From assembly GCF_025698545.1 (NCBI RefSeq), contig NC_068575.1:45889980-45953979 (forward strand): a DNA stretch of 64,000 nucleotides, given 5' to 3'. Source of the stretch: Gossypium raimondii. Lineage: Eukaryota; Streptophyta; Magnoliopsida; Malvales; Malvaceae. A model generated the notes under the pieces. That model was not told where the DNA came from, did not search any database, and worked only from the letters and a program-made list of their open reading frames with translations. Below, in pieces: positions 12,168-24,595 of this stretch (position 1 is the stretch's first letter; each line of letters opens with the position of its first letter). A program made the position numbers and the translations under genes.

Positions 12168-12175
12168 TATAAATA
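12168..12175 (+). promoter_or_regulatory. Probable TATA box of the RELCH-like gene
   Basis: TATAAATA, followed by a pyrimidine-rich stretch (12180-12260) of the kind seen in plant 5' UTRs. Transcription starting near 12200 would include both copies of the duplicated first-exon segment in the message. Confidence 0.45.
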
Positions 12176-12358
12176 TAGGACCGCTGCCATCCTCAAACAA
12201 TAATATTCCTTGTCTCACCAAATCAAAACACATCCCCCTCCTTTTCATCTCAATCGAACTTTCAAAATTCACGAGCTCTGCAAAGTGCTACCATTACGCG
12301 AACAGACCAAAGGAAAAATTTGAGATTTTGATTTAGGAGAAGCATTTGATCCGATCCT

Positions 12359-12686
12359 GATGTTGGTAAACGGCGGTGATTGATTGATGTAAATGAAGGA
12401 TCAGATTCAGGTGATCGATGTTGAGAGATCATGGTTGTGCAATTGCGTGGTGAATGTTCTACTCGAAGAAAATTACTTGCTAACGGCATTTGAGTTACTC
12501 CGCGAGAACTTGGTTGTATCGCGATGTTGATAGACGGTGAAGATTGATTGATTCATTGATGTAAAGGAAGCATCAGACTTAGATGATGGATGTAGAGAGA
12601 TCATCGCTGTGCAATTTCGTTGTGAATTTTCTACTTGAAGAAAATTACTTGTTAACGGCATTCGAATTGCTCCACGAGCTTCTTGA
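12359..12686 (+). repeat. Tandem duplication (period 164 bp) of the 5' end of the LisH exon
   Basis: 12359-12522 and 12523-12686 are diverged tandem copies. Both contain GATGTTGRTARACGG, then GAGAGATCATSGYTGTGCAATT, then GAAGAAAATTACTTGYTAACGGCATT. The second copy carries the start codon and first coding exon of the RELCH-like gene. The first lies in its presumed 5' UTR; there the ancestral start ATGGATG reads ATCGATG. Confidence 0.9.
12393..12530 (+). CDS. Upstream ORF encoding a 45-aa LisH-like peptide
   Basis: The upstream duplicate has its own ATG at 12393, 15 bases before the position of the lost original start. It reads MKDQIQVIDVERSWLCNC, then VVNVLLEENYLLTAFELLRE, a near-copy of the N-terminal LisH of the main protein, and ends at a TGA at 12528-12530. 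It is in a different frame from the main start at 12583, 52 bases downstream. Preservation of the LisH frame through the copy is visible in the sequence. Whether it is translated, acts as a repressive uORF, or is simply debris cannot be told. Confidence 0.5.
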   Translation: MKDQIQVIDVERSWLCNCVVNVLLEENYLLTAFELLRENLVVSRC

Positions 12687-15600
12687 CGATGGTCGTGACG
12701 CTCAAGCTATGCGTCTAAAGGAATTCTTCGCCGATCCTTCTCATTTTCCTGTTGATCAGATCTCTCGCTACAGCTCTCTTGGAGGTACTTTTGTGTTTCT
12801 TTAATTCCTTTTTCTTTTTCAAGTATGAAATCGGGAATGACTTAGACGTATAAATTTATTTCTTTTGATTTTTTTTTTTTGGTTTAAATATGAACTGTGT
12901 TTTTAGTGTTACTTATTGTTAGATCAACATGTAGAGAAAATCTGATTCCAGCAGTGTTTTGTAAGAGTAATAACGGAATGGAACCTTATAAAAATTGTTG
13001 ATGCCAGGTGTCAAGGTGACGGTGCTAAATGCAGGTTCCGGGGTGGCTCTGGGTAAGGGTAGAAAAGCTATAAGAAGGAAATTAGGAAATGTAACGGTAG
13101 GAGAGTGTTAGGAAGGACGTTAGGTAGGCTAAGGGTAAGAGAGAGACTATATATGAACTAAGCTCACCAAAATCTCGATCCTGATTGGATATCAACAAAA
13201 GATGAGTAAAAAAAAATCATCGTTTTTGGAAGAATGAAACTTATGATTTTATTTTTATAATAGAGTAATTACATTGAAATTAGTGTAGTATTTAGTTACT
13301 CTTTAAACTAGTTATATAAACTTCTTAGGAAGTAAAAGGTAATACAATTAATAACTAGTGGAAGTTACATTTATGAGGTAAAGAAATTTAAATTTGTTCT
13401 CTTGGCAGTTGAGAGAAGGTAAAGAAATCAAGGTTCTGCTTGGTATTGAAATGTTTTCTTTTACATATGAAATGGTTCCTTTCACAGCATACGTGTATTG
13501 TATTGCATTCATTTGTCAAGGCATTTACCGTCATTTTAGGCAATACATGTTCTATATATCAAAGAATTCTTATGCTGAAGATGTAGCTACTTAATTAGTG
13601 ATTATGATTACTGCATGAGCTTGTGGTTCCAGTAATGTTGGAGTTACAACCAGGAAGTAGCATTTTATGTAAACTATTATGATTACCAAATGAATTTATC
13701 GGTTCCGGTGATATTGGAAGTACAAGCAGAAAATAGCAAATTATGAAAACTTCATCCAAGATAGGGGAAAAGGAAATGGCTCTTAATTCCAATTGACATG
13801 GAAATCAAATTAAGCAATCAAATACAGAAATTAGATTGCAACTCTGATAGTTTGGGGGTTGGGGTGCTTAGAGTGTGAGATAAGGTCTCTGCTTAAAGAA
13901 ATAATGCGTTGGTTGCTGGTGTTGCATGTTTCTACCCGTTTATCAATGCTCTAAGCCCTAGAGCAAAAGTCCATTTTCAATTTAGATCTGGAATAAGTGA
14001 ACATTACCGATGGTTTCATCTAATATATAGTTCTTGAAATTCAGTTGTAGACCCTCAAAGTTTGCTAGAAGAGAAAGAAGCAATAGAAGAAAAATTAGCA
14101 CTTAGTGACTATGAATTGCGGTTAGCTCAAGAAGATGTTATGAAACTGAAGACCGAGTTACAAAGGAAAGTAGATCTCCGTCGGGATAGATTGAGTGGTA
14201 AATTTTCTTATTTATTTGATATTTAAATGGATACACTTGAGCTCTGTTTGGTTGACACTTTTGCTATTTGTCTCTTGTTTTCTGTTTTTTTCTTTTTGTT
14301 TTCTTTTTACAGAAAAGAAAAAATGGAACAAATAGCAAAAGAATCAACTAAACTCTTCTTCTTCTTCTTTTTTGTAAATGATATTTTAAGAGAAATTTTG
14401 ATCTCTTTGTATGACACATTTTTTAGCATGCTGTTCGATTGAAAGAGTCTCTATTTATGACTCTAAGAATCATTAGAAGCACCAAAATGGTCAAGACTGC
14501 TACCTGGTTATATAGGTTCGCTATTGGTGAGGTTCTTGCGGTAAAGGTAAACACTGAGGAAATTTTTCTTTTTTTCTTTTCACATCCCATGAGGTTGGCC
14601 ACCCTGCATGACTATGCTTAGAATGAAATATTCTTTTCTGCGTGTCATGCTAGATATTCATACTATTTTTCAGGAATTGACACCCATATTTCTGCCGCAG
14701 TTGCTTTTATTTGGCAACTGTTTTGCATAATTGGTGGGTTTTTTTGTAGGATCGCTCGTATAAATTATGGGAATTGTAGGATTTTTTTAAAATGCTTTTA
14801 ATCAGTAGTTAGCCATCATTTTTCTGGCATGTGTGAATTTGTTTTTATGTTATATGCAAATGTAGAATCAAGTGTGAGCAATAACATAAATCATGCTCTG
14901 GAAGTCCATCGGCACAGGAGAGATGTTCCCTTCTCTACTTTAGGCCCATTGAAGGCTAATGAACGTAAAGATCTGAATTGTGCGGTAAAGGAATATTTGC
15001 TGATAGGTGGATATCGATTAACTGCAATGACATTTTGTGAAGAGGTATCTGTAACATTCGGTAGTGCTTTCGTCTTGTTACTGCTTTTTTATTCTGTAAA
15101 TCTGCACTAGCTAGCATTAAAGGACCTATGTAGCTGCAAGGGCTGATCGTCCTATGCTGAAAGCTTGATGCAAAACGCAATAAACTGAAAATTGTGGAAA
15201 TTTTGAATTATTATTTGGGAACTGCAAGAAGAGAGAAGTTCTTGCCCCACAACACCAAGGTCTATATTTTTTGAACATGAAGTTAGTTTGAAAAATAGAA
15301 AAGCTTGACTGGGAGTTATTTGCATTTGATGTTAGAACCCAAGTTATCTTCTTTCCTGATGTTTTGGCTGGGAGACAAGCTTTAACAATTTATAGAGTTC
15401 ATAGAATCTGATTTTCATATTTTCTTTGTGGTATATCTTTATCTTTCTGTTGCACAAATACATTTTGAGGCCCTGAAGGGGTATGAAGCAGCTGCCTAAG
15501 CTGGTGAATGTGCATATTTCACAGCTAATTTGTTGTTTAATCTCAGGTTACAGATCAGAACCTAGATGTTTGGGCAAACTCACCAGCATCTGTGCCTGAT

Positions 15601-18600
15601 GCCTTGCGCCATTACTATTATCAGTACCTGTCTTCAAGTTCGGAAGCTGCTGAGGTAGGCAAGCTGTTTCTTACCATTCATACTGAATCATACTGAATAT
15701 TTTCATGTTGGAATGTTCTAGCTATTTTCCTTTATTATTGTTGACTTTGCTTCATGAGGAACAGTATCATTACTGTCACCTGCTTTCTTTTGTGCATTTA
15801 TTGTGTTGTGTTTGTACATATAAAATCCATGGGTGAGTGCAATATAATGTAACTTAAACTGCCAGTTGCAATATTCATTACAAACTAATTGGTTAACGAA
15901 ATTGTTGCTTGCAATATTATGTTTATGGAATTATTTTATTGGGAAAATATTTATGATCTATAGATATCAGCCTGATATAAAGAACTGATATAAGAACTGA
16001 TCCTTGAACTAAAATCTCACCCCACCAGCCCTTTTCTTTTACTTCTGGATGTGGTTGGCAATGGCATTGCTTGTCATCATGGATGCTTCTTCTTTCTGTT
16101 GCAGATACAAGTTGCTTGACTTAATGTCTCTTCGGCTTTTAAGATGGTCTGTTATGATTAATGAAGGATCAGTCTTTCAACAATTTCTGCTGTTACATGT
16201 GCTTTGTGTAGATCTTTCTACTTACAGCAAATTTCTTATCATTGAAAACAGTAATGTTTATTCCATTGCAGGAGAAAATTTCTATGATTCGAGAAAATGA
16301 GTCATTACAAAAAGCAATTGAGAGCTTAAATTATGAGAAAGAGCTTTTGATGAAAAACAAAGATTTGGCTGAAGGTCAGATAAATGCATTGACAAAATCT
16401 TTGGCAGCCACTCAGAAGGATCTGAAGGACAAGGAAAATCTGGTAGTTCTCTTTTAGCTTGATTGCTTTAAGAGCAGGTCCTTGATGATGCTACAAAATC
16501 TGAAGCACTGATTTCATACTTCTTCAGATACAAGATGTGAAGCATGCCTGGGAGCATCAAAGGAAGGAACTAAATGATTGCAGGGCTGAAATCACTTCCC
16601 CGAAAATGCACATTGAAGGATCTTCTTCTGTACAAAATCCGGTGACTAGTAGTGTTGACTCTGCTCAACCCCAGGCCTTAGAAAATTACAAGGAAGAAAT
16701 AGTGTCTTTGCAGAAGGAAATTGAAAGATTAAAGTCTGAGAAAAGAGATATTCCGGATTTAAGTGATTCGAACTGTGCTGAGAAAGAATCAACATATACT
16801 GAAGAGAAAGTCGTTGAGGTGGATGAGAATAAAACTCTTATCTCGCATCCCGTTGAGCCAGCAGGACCTATAGACAGCAACTCACTGTCTGCGTCAGTTC
16901 AAGCATTTGACAACAGCACTCACAAGCCTGAAGATAATTTGGCAGAACCAGCTATGAATCCTTCAAGCACTGCTGATGGTTTCCCATCTAGTAGAACCTT
17001 ATCCCAACAAAATGAGAAACCACCATCAGAAGATAGTAGGCTGCATTCCAAATCGGAAACTCCTAGCAGTGGGCCTGCTCCAGATAATATGGCAAGTTTT
17101 TATTTTTGCTTTATGATATTATATTCAAGGGTGGTATCTGGGGTTTCGATAACTAACAGCATAAACTGATATATTTGAAAGCCTTAGCTCCACTCCTCAA
17201 TCTTTACTTACAAACCCTTAAAATCAAGAAATTAAAATCACATAAATTTAATGAAAACCAAATTAACTTTATAATTTCTTCAATAATATTTCAAGTCTCT
17301 GACCTAGTACCAAACATGTTTTCTCTTTCTTTTTAGCCTAGTGGAACTTCTCCCGTCCGTTTATCTCTCCACTTTTATCTCTCCTGTTATCATGCTTTAT
17401 TTCTTCATTGCAGAAATCAAACTGGGACCACTTTGTAGAACTCCAGAAAACACCCTATTTCTAATCTCAAAATTTCAACTTCATTATATTCTTTTGATGT
17501 CAAATATTCCTCATTTTAATGAAAAAAGAAGAAGTTATAATTGATTTATTTTTATTTTTCTAAAAGAAGATCATCTTTCAATTTTAAGTAAGATCGAATA
17601 TTTTCCATAAAAAAAGTAAGATCATACTTGATTTATTTTGTTTCTTTGTACATTTGTTTATGAAATGATAAAAATTGAGATTCTTTTTAATACATTGCTT
17701 GCTATATATTATATGCGTGTTATATCAATAATGTTACGGGATACATTTCTTAAAAAAAAATATGATTAGTTAAGTACTCCTTGTTTCCCCACCTAAAAAA
17801 GAATATATTGTCAAGATTTGCTACAGGTTCTCTTCATAGAAATTCAAGCACAATTATAATGTCTGATGCAGACTTTTTCATTGTAACAGGGTTTGGGGAC
17901 CATTCAAATACTAGCAGATGCTTTGCCTAAGATTGTTCCTTATGTTTTGATCAACCATCGGGAGGTTGACTCTCTGACTACTAGTTTTTACTTGGACATT
18001 ATCTTCTTTATTATCCTTATAAATTTTTTTGATTCCGTACTAATTTATTTGACTCTAGGAGCTTCTTCCACTGATAATGTGTGCTATTGAGCGGCATCCA
18101 GATAATGCCACCCGAGATTCTTTGACACACACACTGTTCAATTTGATTAAACGTCCAGATGAACAGCAGAGACGAATTATAATGGATGTATGTTGCTTTT
18201 CAGAGAATTCCATTGAGTACCCAATAGCTACAAGTTTGGATACCGTGCTAAATCTTTTAAACTTCATTGCAGGCATGTGTTAGCCTAGCTAAAAATGTTG
18301 GGGAGATGAGAACAGAAATAGAACTACTCCCCCAGTGCTGGGAACAAGTGAGCTTCTGTGCTGCTTATTTTGCTTTGTCGGTTATATTTGTAGTGGCCTG
18401 ATTCCATTTTCTTTTGAATGCAGATAAATCACATGTATGAGGAGCGCAGGTTGCTTGTTGCTCAATCATGTGGGGAGCTTGCTGAATTTGTCAGACCTGA
18501 GATTCGTGATTCTCTTATTTTATCTATTGTACAACAATTGATTGAAGATCCTGCAACTGTTGTTCGAGAAGCTGCTGCGCACAACCTGGCCTTACTACTT

Positions 18601-21600
18601 CCACTCTTTCCGCATATGGATAAATATTTCAAGGTCAGCCCCACTAAATATGCTTCAAGGCAATCATGGAGAAGATTTCTGACTTGACAGAATTGGCTAC
18701 AATGTGAGCTCTAGAACAGGTTGATGACCCATGGTCTAGGGACTGGAGAGCCTTTTGCGCTTAGCATAATATAATATCATGACTTGAAAAAAAAATATAG
18801 AAAGTATAATAAGAAAACACATAAAACATTCTCCACCGCCTTATTTGTATATTGACAGGTTGAGGAGTTGATGTTCCAATTGGCCTGTGATCCATCTGGA
18901 GTGGTGGTTGAAACTACACTAAAAGAACTACTACCTGCACTAATAAATTGGGGAAACAAGTTAGACCATATTTTGAGAGTTCTAATCTCTCATATCTTGG
19001 ACTCTGCTGAGGTAACTTTTTGCCCTTGGATTTTATCATTTGCTGGTAGGTACTACCACTTTTCCATTTTGCAATGCTTTCCCCTCTTACTGTTACTCCC
19101 TCAATATTTTCAGCATTGTCCACCTCTTGCTGGAGTTGAAGGGTCAGTGGAGTCCCACCTGCGTGTTTTAGGTGAACAAGAGCGCTGGAATCTTGATATT
19201 TTGTTAAGAATTTTGGCTGATTTGCTTCCTCATGTGCATCAGAAAGCAATTGAGACATGTCCATTTTCCTCTGTTTCGGAGTCAAATGGGCCAAAATTTT
19301 CCAGTTCGGTACTTGAATTGTATGCAGGGTATGTTTTTCCTTTTCTTTTGTCCAGACTGATGAGATAGTGTATGGATAACTTTTGTAACTTAGTTGTTAG
19401 CTGAAATGATTTTGATTGATTATATATTCTACTAGGGGACATGTCGAGTGGCCTGCATTTGAATGGATGCATGTGGATTGCTTTTCTGGTTTGATACAGC
19501 TGTCTTGCTTGTTACCCCAGAAAGAGGATAGTTTAAGAAACCGAACTACAAAGGTAATTTTTCAATATTGCATTTAATGGGGTTTTCTGCTTGCTTCATG
19601 CTTGTTCTATTGAAATAATGCTGTCTTTCTTGTTTCCAATCTGCATCCTGACATTGCAGTTTTTGTTGGCTGTTTCTGAACTTTTTGGGGAATCTTATTC
19701 GACACACATAATGATGCCTGTATTCTTGGTAGCAGTTGGGGATGCTGCTGATTTCACATTTTTCCCTCCCAACATTCACTCGAGAATCAGAGGTATTGGC
19801 TCTTAGAATCTTGTTAAATTTCTATTGTTGCATGTTCCGTGATTGTTGCTTGGTTGCAGGTCTAAAACCGAGAACAGCTGTGGCTGAGAGACTTGCTGTT
19901 CTAGGTATCCTGCCACTTCTCTTAGCGGGTGTTCTTGGATCTCCTGGTAAGCGTGAACAGTTAGCAGACTACTTGAGAAAGCTATTAGTTGAAGGTGCCA
20001 TGAAAGAGAATCAGTCTATAACACACAACAATGATATTGTTAATGCTGTCCGCTTCCTTTGGTTTGTAATTAAAAACTTCAGTCCTAACCATTTGTTATT
20101 TATTTCTGAATATTCACATAGAATCTACTTTAATAATGCAGTACATTCGAAGAACATCATAGCTTGATATTTGATATCTTGTGGGAAATGGTTGTTAGCT
20201 CAAATATAGAATTGAAGATTGGTGCTGCCAATATACTGAAAGTCATTGTATGTTCTCTTTCCTTTGAAACAAAATTTATCTTGCTACACCCGACAATAAG
20301 ATATTTATACATTTTAACAGGTGACATACGTTGATGCAAAAGTTGCCTCTACACATGTTCTGCCTGCCTTGATTACCCTTGGCTCAGACCAAAACCTGAA
20401 GGTGAGGAATGCAAGCATAGATGCTTTTGGGGCTGTGGCACAACATTTTAAGAATGACATGGTAACGTAGAGTTTTTTTATTCTAATTCATGCTGGTGCA
20501 GTTTCTAGACGCCGTTCTTACAAACTCAGCATGTGCAGATTGTTGATAAAATACGTGTTCAAATGGATGCTTTTCTCGAAGATGGTTCTCATGAAACAAC
20601 CATGGCCGTGGTCCGTTCATTAGTGGTAGCACTTCCACATACAACAGAGAGATTTAGGGATTATATCCTTGACTTTCATGTGAAAAACAATTTTTAGGAC
20701 TTCATTATTGAGTTGTGCATTGTGGTTTAGCCATTTTAGTGCTTGCCACTATCCAGTCGTTCTTCAAAATCATTGTTTACTTAACATGATTTACATTTTT
20801 TAACTAAGATTTTCCAACTGACAAGCATGCCTGCTTTTGCAACTGATGGGATGTCTCGCCGAGAGAGAGCTAATGTGTTTTGTGAAGCCATATGTGCTGT
20901 GGATGCGACAGGTTTGCTTCTCTAAGTGGCTACTGCCATCATTTCTCTCCCTTCTCTGTTCTCCAATATTTTGCCTTCTCAGAGAAAAAGATAAAAGAGT
21001 AAAAAGTCAACTTGCTAGTCAAGTTTCATTCCTAAGCATTGAGGAAGGATAAGAGATCCGCTCCTAAAGCCATAAACGTCATGCATTGTTTGTTGGCATG
21101 CCCCTTCTATGGGGGTAAAAGAAAATTAAAATTTTAGTTATTTGTTCTTTTGAAAATTTAATGATTATTTGATAAGGTAATAAAAAAATACACAGTTATT
21201 GATTTTAAAGAAAGTATATGAGAAAAAGAGAGTAATTTTTTCTTATTTTTTAATGAGTTGTTACTTTTATTATCTTTTAAAACATTAAATTTAAATATTT
21301 CAAAAAATTTAATTTAAAACTATAAAAGTAAATTTTGAATAAGTAGTTATTTATATGGATTTTTGGATAAAATAAAAAGTAAGATGAGTAGTGGTTGAAT
21401 GTGACAAGGTTTTTCTTTTTCTTTTTAATACAATGAAATTGCCATTTTCATTTTATTTTATTATTTTTATATTTTAGTACTAGCTGATCGAGTTTGGTGT
21501 CACTTAACTCGATCAGGGGTTTAATAATAGTATAGATTACAATTTTATCATTTTTCCAAGTTTCCTTTAAGAAGAAATTATTATTATTACTATGGAATCA

Positions 21601-22468
21601 CTTTCTTATAGCCAGGCTTTCGTGTTTAGTTGCATCAAATTTTATCAATACTAGCCGGCAGTCAACTTTTATCACTGTCAGAGCCATGTGGTGTGTTGGT
21701 AGAGTCCGTTTTTGTCTTCCTGCCTTCTGAAAGGATGGCATAGGAGGAACAGGGTGTGAGCTGCCGTCTACCAGACCACCCTTCCTGCTAGAAATTAGTG
21801 AACTCAAGATTGAAAGAAAGGTGTCTAGGAGTTATTAATTGCTAAAATTTTTTAAACTTAGATAGAAGTCTCATCATTTATATGACAAGAATTCTTTGAT
21901 CTTTTAACAGATTGCCAAGCTTCTCTATTCTACAACATTTTGGAAACATAAAACGTTGCTGCTATTAATTTGCAATAATTTATTTATGGTTTCCTCCCAA
22001 ATGCTCCATTTTTGTGTTTTCACATCGAACTATGGTTTCTGTTTGTGATGTATTTTAGTACTTATTATCATTTTTGTTGCAGATATTTCTGCAAATAGCA
22101 TTCGTGATTTCCTTCTTCCTTCAATTCAAAACTTATTAAGAGACCCCGATACACTAGATCCTGCACACAAAGAGGCCCTCGAAATAATTTTGAAAGAAAG
22201 ATCCGGTGGAACTTTTGACGCTTTGAGTAAGGTTATGGGAGCTCACATCGGGATTCCATCATCAATGACTAGTATCTTTGGTGAGGGTGGGCTGCTAGGC
22301 AAGAAAGAAAGCACTGCACCAACGTCTCCGGTTGGATCTCCAAGAGCTGGGGCATCATCCGCACATGGACTTGCACCAGAGGATACTAGATTCATGCGCA
22401 TCATGAGGGTCACTGACATGCTGCGAGGCAAAGCAAAAAGCCAAGAAGAAACTCATCAGAACCAGTGA
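12583..22468 (+). CDS. RELCH-like protein (LisH domains and HEAT repeats), 1186 aa, 20 exons
   Basis: Exons: 12583-12784, 14045-14197, 14866-15044, 15547-15654, 16272-16442, 16528-17091, 17890-17964, 18059-18187, 18273-18347, 18424-18633, 18859-19011, 19114-19328, 19436-19553, 19660-19792, 19860-20061, 20142-20247, 20321-20461, 20539-20662, 20795-20911, 22083-22468. All phases agree (3561 nt). An N-terminal LisH (MMDVERSSLCNFVVNFLLEE) is followed by coiled coil (about 70-115), a second LisH-like stretch (LNCAVKEYLLIGGYRLTAM, about 145-180), more coiled coil, a Ser/Pro-rich linker (exon 6) and HEAT repeats from about residue 460 to 1130 (for example ELLPLIMCAIERHPDN). It matches the Arabidopsis At5g16210-type protein in order and length. 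Mammalian RELCH binds Rab11 and serves endosome-to-Golgi cholesterol transport; the plant role is not established. Either of two adjacent ATGs (12583, 12586) could start. Intron 6 is GC-AG and intron 18 is AT-AC. Confidence 0.95.
17092..17889 (+). other. GC-AG intron 6 of the RELCH-like gene
   Basis: The donor reads ATG|GCAAGT and the acceptor TAACAG|GGT. Joining them gives ...NM|GLGTIQILADALPK in frame. No GT donor nearby keeps the frame, and the GCAAGT hexamer is the usual form of functional GC donors. Confidence 0.75.
20663..20794 (+). other. AT-AC (U12-type) intron 18 of the RELCH-like gene, 132 nt
   Basis: The exon ends AGGGATT and the intron opens with ATATCCTT (20663-20670), the exact U12 donor consensus. 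Near the 3' end lies TTTACTTAAC (20776-20785), close to the U12 branch-site consensus, with the branch A at about 20784, ten bases before the terminal AC at 20793-20794. Splicing here gives RDYFLTKIFQL in frame, matching the family (RDYLLSKILQL in Arabidopsis, from memory). No GT-AG choice gives this. Confidence 0.88.
21060..22082 (+). other. Last intron with a Helitron-like end at 21481-21536
   Basis: The final intron (20912-22082) is unusually long for this gene. At 21484-21513 lies CTGATCGAGTT and its exact complement AACTCGATCAG separated by about 11 bases, followed by GGGTTTAATAATAGTATAGA. This is the same terminal motif as the array at 10-12 kb, in the same orientation as its right end. 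AT-rich sequence from about 21110 to 21480 may be the body of the element; its other end was not found. A short unrecognised GC-richer patch lies at 21655-21790. Confidence 0.5.
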
Positions 22469-24595
22469 AACCAAGTGAGACTCTTCTTCCCTAACTCCTT
22501 TATGAGATGAATATATATAAATATTTGTTTATTTGTTTATTTATTCATGTCATACATGAGGATGCTCGTAGCAGGTGTCAATTCTTTGATTATAATTTCC
22601 TGCCAAAGCGCATGTTAAGGAAGAAAAACAAGATGAGATTATGTGGCGGCTCTTGTCTTTAAGATTTCTTCACATAGAATCTAAGCATTGCGTTCTTGTC
22701 TTTAAGATTTCTTATAGTCACTGAAATTATTGGATAGTTTATAAGAAAAAAAATAATTCAAGTTAAAGCAAATTAGTGAAGTTAATTCTGTTACTGACTG
22801 ATATAAATGAATTGAAAGCGATGACCAGCTTGCTGTCTAGAGAAGTACAACCAATTTTATAAATTGATTGGGGTTTGGAAAGCAGTCAAGCACTGCCCTT
22901 GGGTTATTCAGTCCGACTTTGGTTGGTTCTGAATGAGATTTTTGTAATCTGGTTTGGCTCAATTCAGATTGCTATTTAATCATTAAAAAATATTTAATTT
23001 AAAAAAAAATGTTAATGTGAAAAATTAATTATGGATCAAGTCTAAGACCTGAACAAGGTTTGTACTATTGGTTTGGTTGATGAATGCCGTTGGTTTGAAA
23101 ATGAGAGTAGATTTCCATCTTTACTGATCCAATTATCAGGCATGTGAATTTGCAGGGTTGAAGAGGAGATTAACGTAATTTAGTTGACATGAAACTGTAA
23201 CCCCAAATGAATCATGATTTCATGCTGTTTTTATCATTCATGGTTACAAATTTACAATCATATTTAATAGTAGAAAGAAAATGAAATTGAGAAAAAAAAA
23301 ATTGCATAGGCTGGCATTTTCAATGAACTTAAAAAATAAATGTATTTTCATATTGGATTGTTGTATTTTATTAGGTTATAATTGTGTTTAAAATGTTATG
23401 AAATTTGATTTTTAATAAACTTATTACATATATTTTGAAATAAAGGTTAATTTTGATGTCGCTGCTTTTAATTTTTTTAACCAGAGAGATTTATACATTG
23501 GATTCCCCATGAAATGATACCAAGTTTTCTTCACCTTCTCAAATTACAAATATTCTGGTTTTCTTTATCCGAGACGTTCAAATTTGAAGGCATTCGATTT
23601 GCTAACCAAAATAGAAAAGCTGCATTGACGAACTCATATGTGGTTAAAGATCTAAACTTTCAACCTATAACGGCGGCAAAGCAAAACGTCATTCCTTTTC
23701 AAGCTAGGATAATAATGATCAATATAGTAGCTTCATAACATCTGAAGTGTTGATTTTTCTTATTCATTGATGTCAATTGTCAAAACTCATGAGTTGAGCC
23801 AAGCTCAAGGGTATATGGATATTAATAAATTTTTGCCTACTGAAATCTTTAATCCTAAAACCTTTACATAAATTTCAAAACTTTAGATCATGCCTGGACT
23901 TAGAAAACTTTTACCAAAGACTAGGCTTAAATAAATAATTTGGAAGATCTATTTTGCTCACTCTCATTTTTTGAACTGTCAAATCTTTCAAATTTCAAAG
24001 CAAGGGATAACGCAACCCAACCCTAAACAAAGTCTAATTTCAAATTATGTTACGTCAAATTTTCATTCTTTACATATTAGTATCCAACACTCGTACACTT
24101 TCAATCCAACACAGTTGAATATGAAGAAAAATCTACAAGTACATTAAAAGAACTTGACAAGAGAAAAAGAAAGTTTTAATTTTAATTTCATTTCGTAGTG
24201 AAAGTGGAAAGGTGCAAACAGAGTGCTGATTAAGCACTAGCCTCTTATTACTCGGTATCCATTTTGTATACGTCTAATCATATCGAGTCTATAGCTAATC
24301 AAACAGATTAAAGAAATTCATCCCTCCATCTCAACCATTTCATCTATTCGAAATCCAATCCAAACTTGGGCACAGCAAAAATACCATAATCAAATTTAAA
24401 CCATAGTATTCAGTTAGGCGTTTGTTAAGTTCAATTTAATTTTGGTTCAAGTAAACAATCAAATATATTCGGTTTGATTTTAATTCTAACATATGCCAAC
24501 AAACTGTCCAACAAGATGGCTAACTGCATTAAAGAAACAGCCATTTATGAAGTCAAAACAAAAACCATCTCATGTGATTAACCGATTGATTACCT
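22469..24595. other. 3' UTR of the RELCH-like gene and intergenic DNA
   Basis: After the stop, TATATATAAATATTTG and TTTATTTATTTATTC near 22507-22545 probably belong to the 3' UTR. From about 22850 to 24500 no gene, clear TIR or LTR was recognised. The DNA is AT-rich with a few worn repeat-like words (for example GGTTTGGTTGATGAATG near 23070). The last 150 bases are likely the 3' UTR of the minus-strand mS33 gene. Confidence 0.45.
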
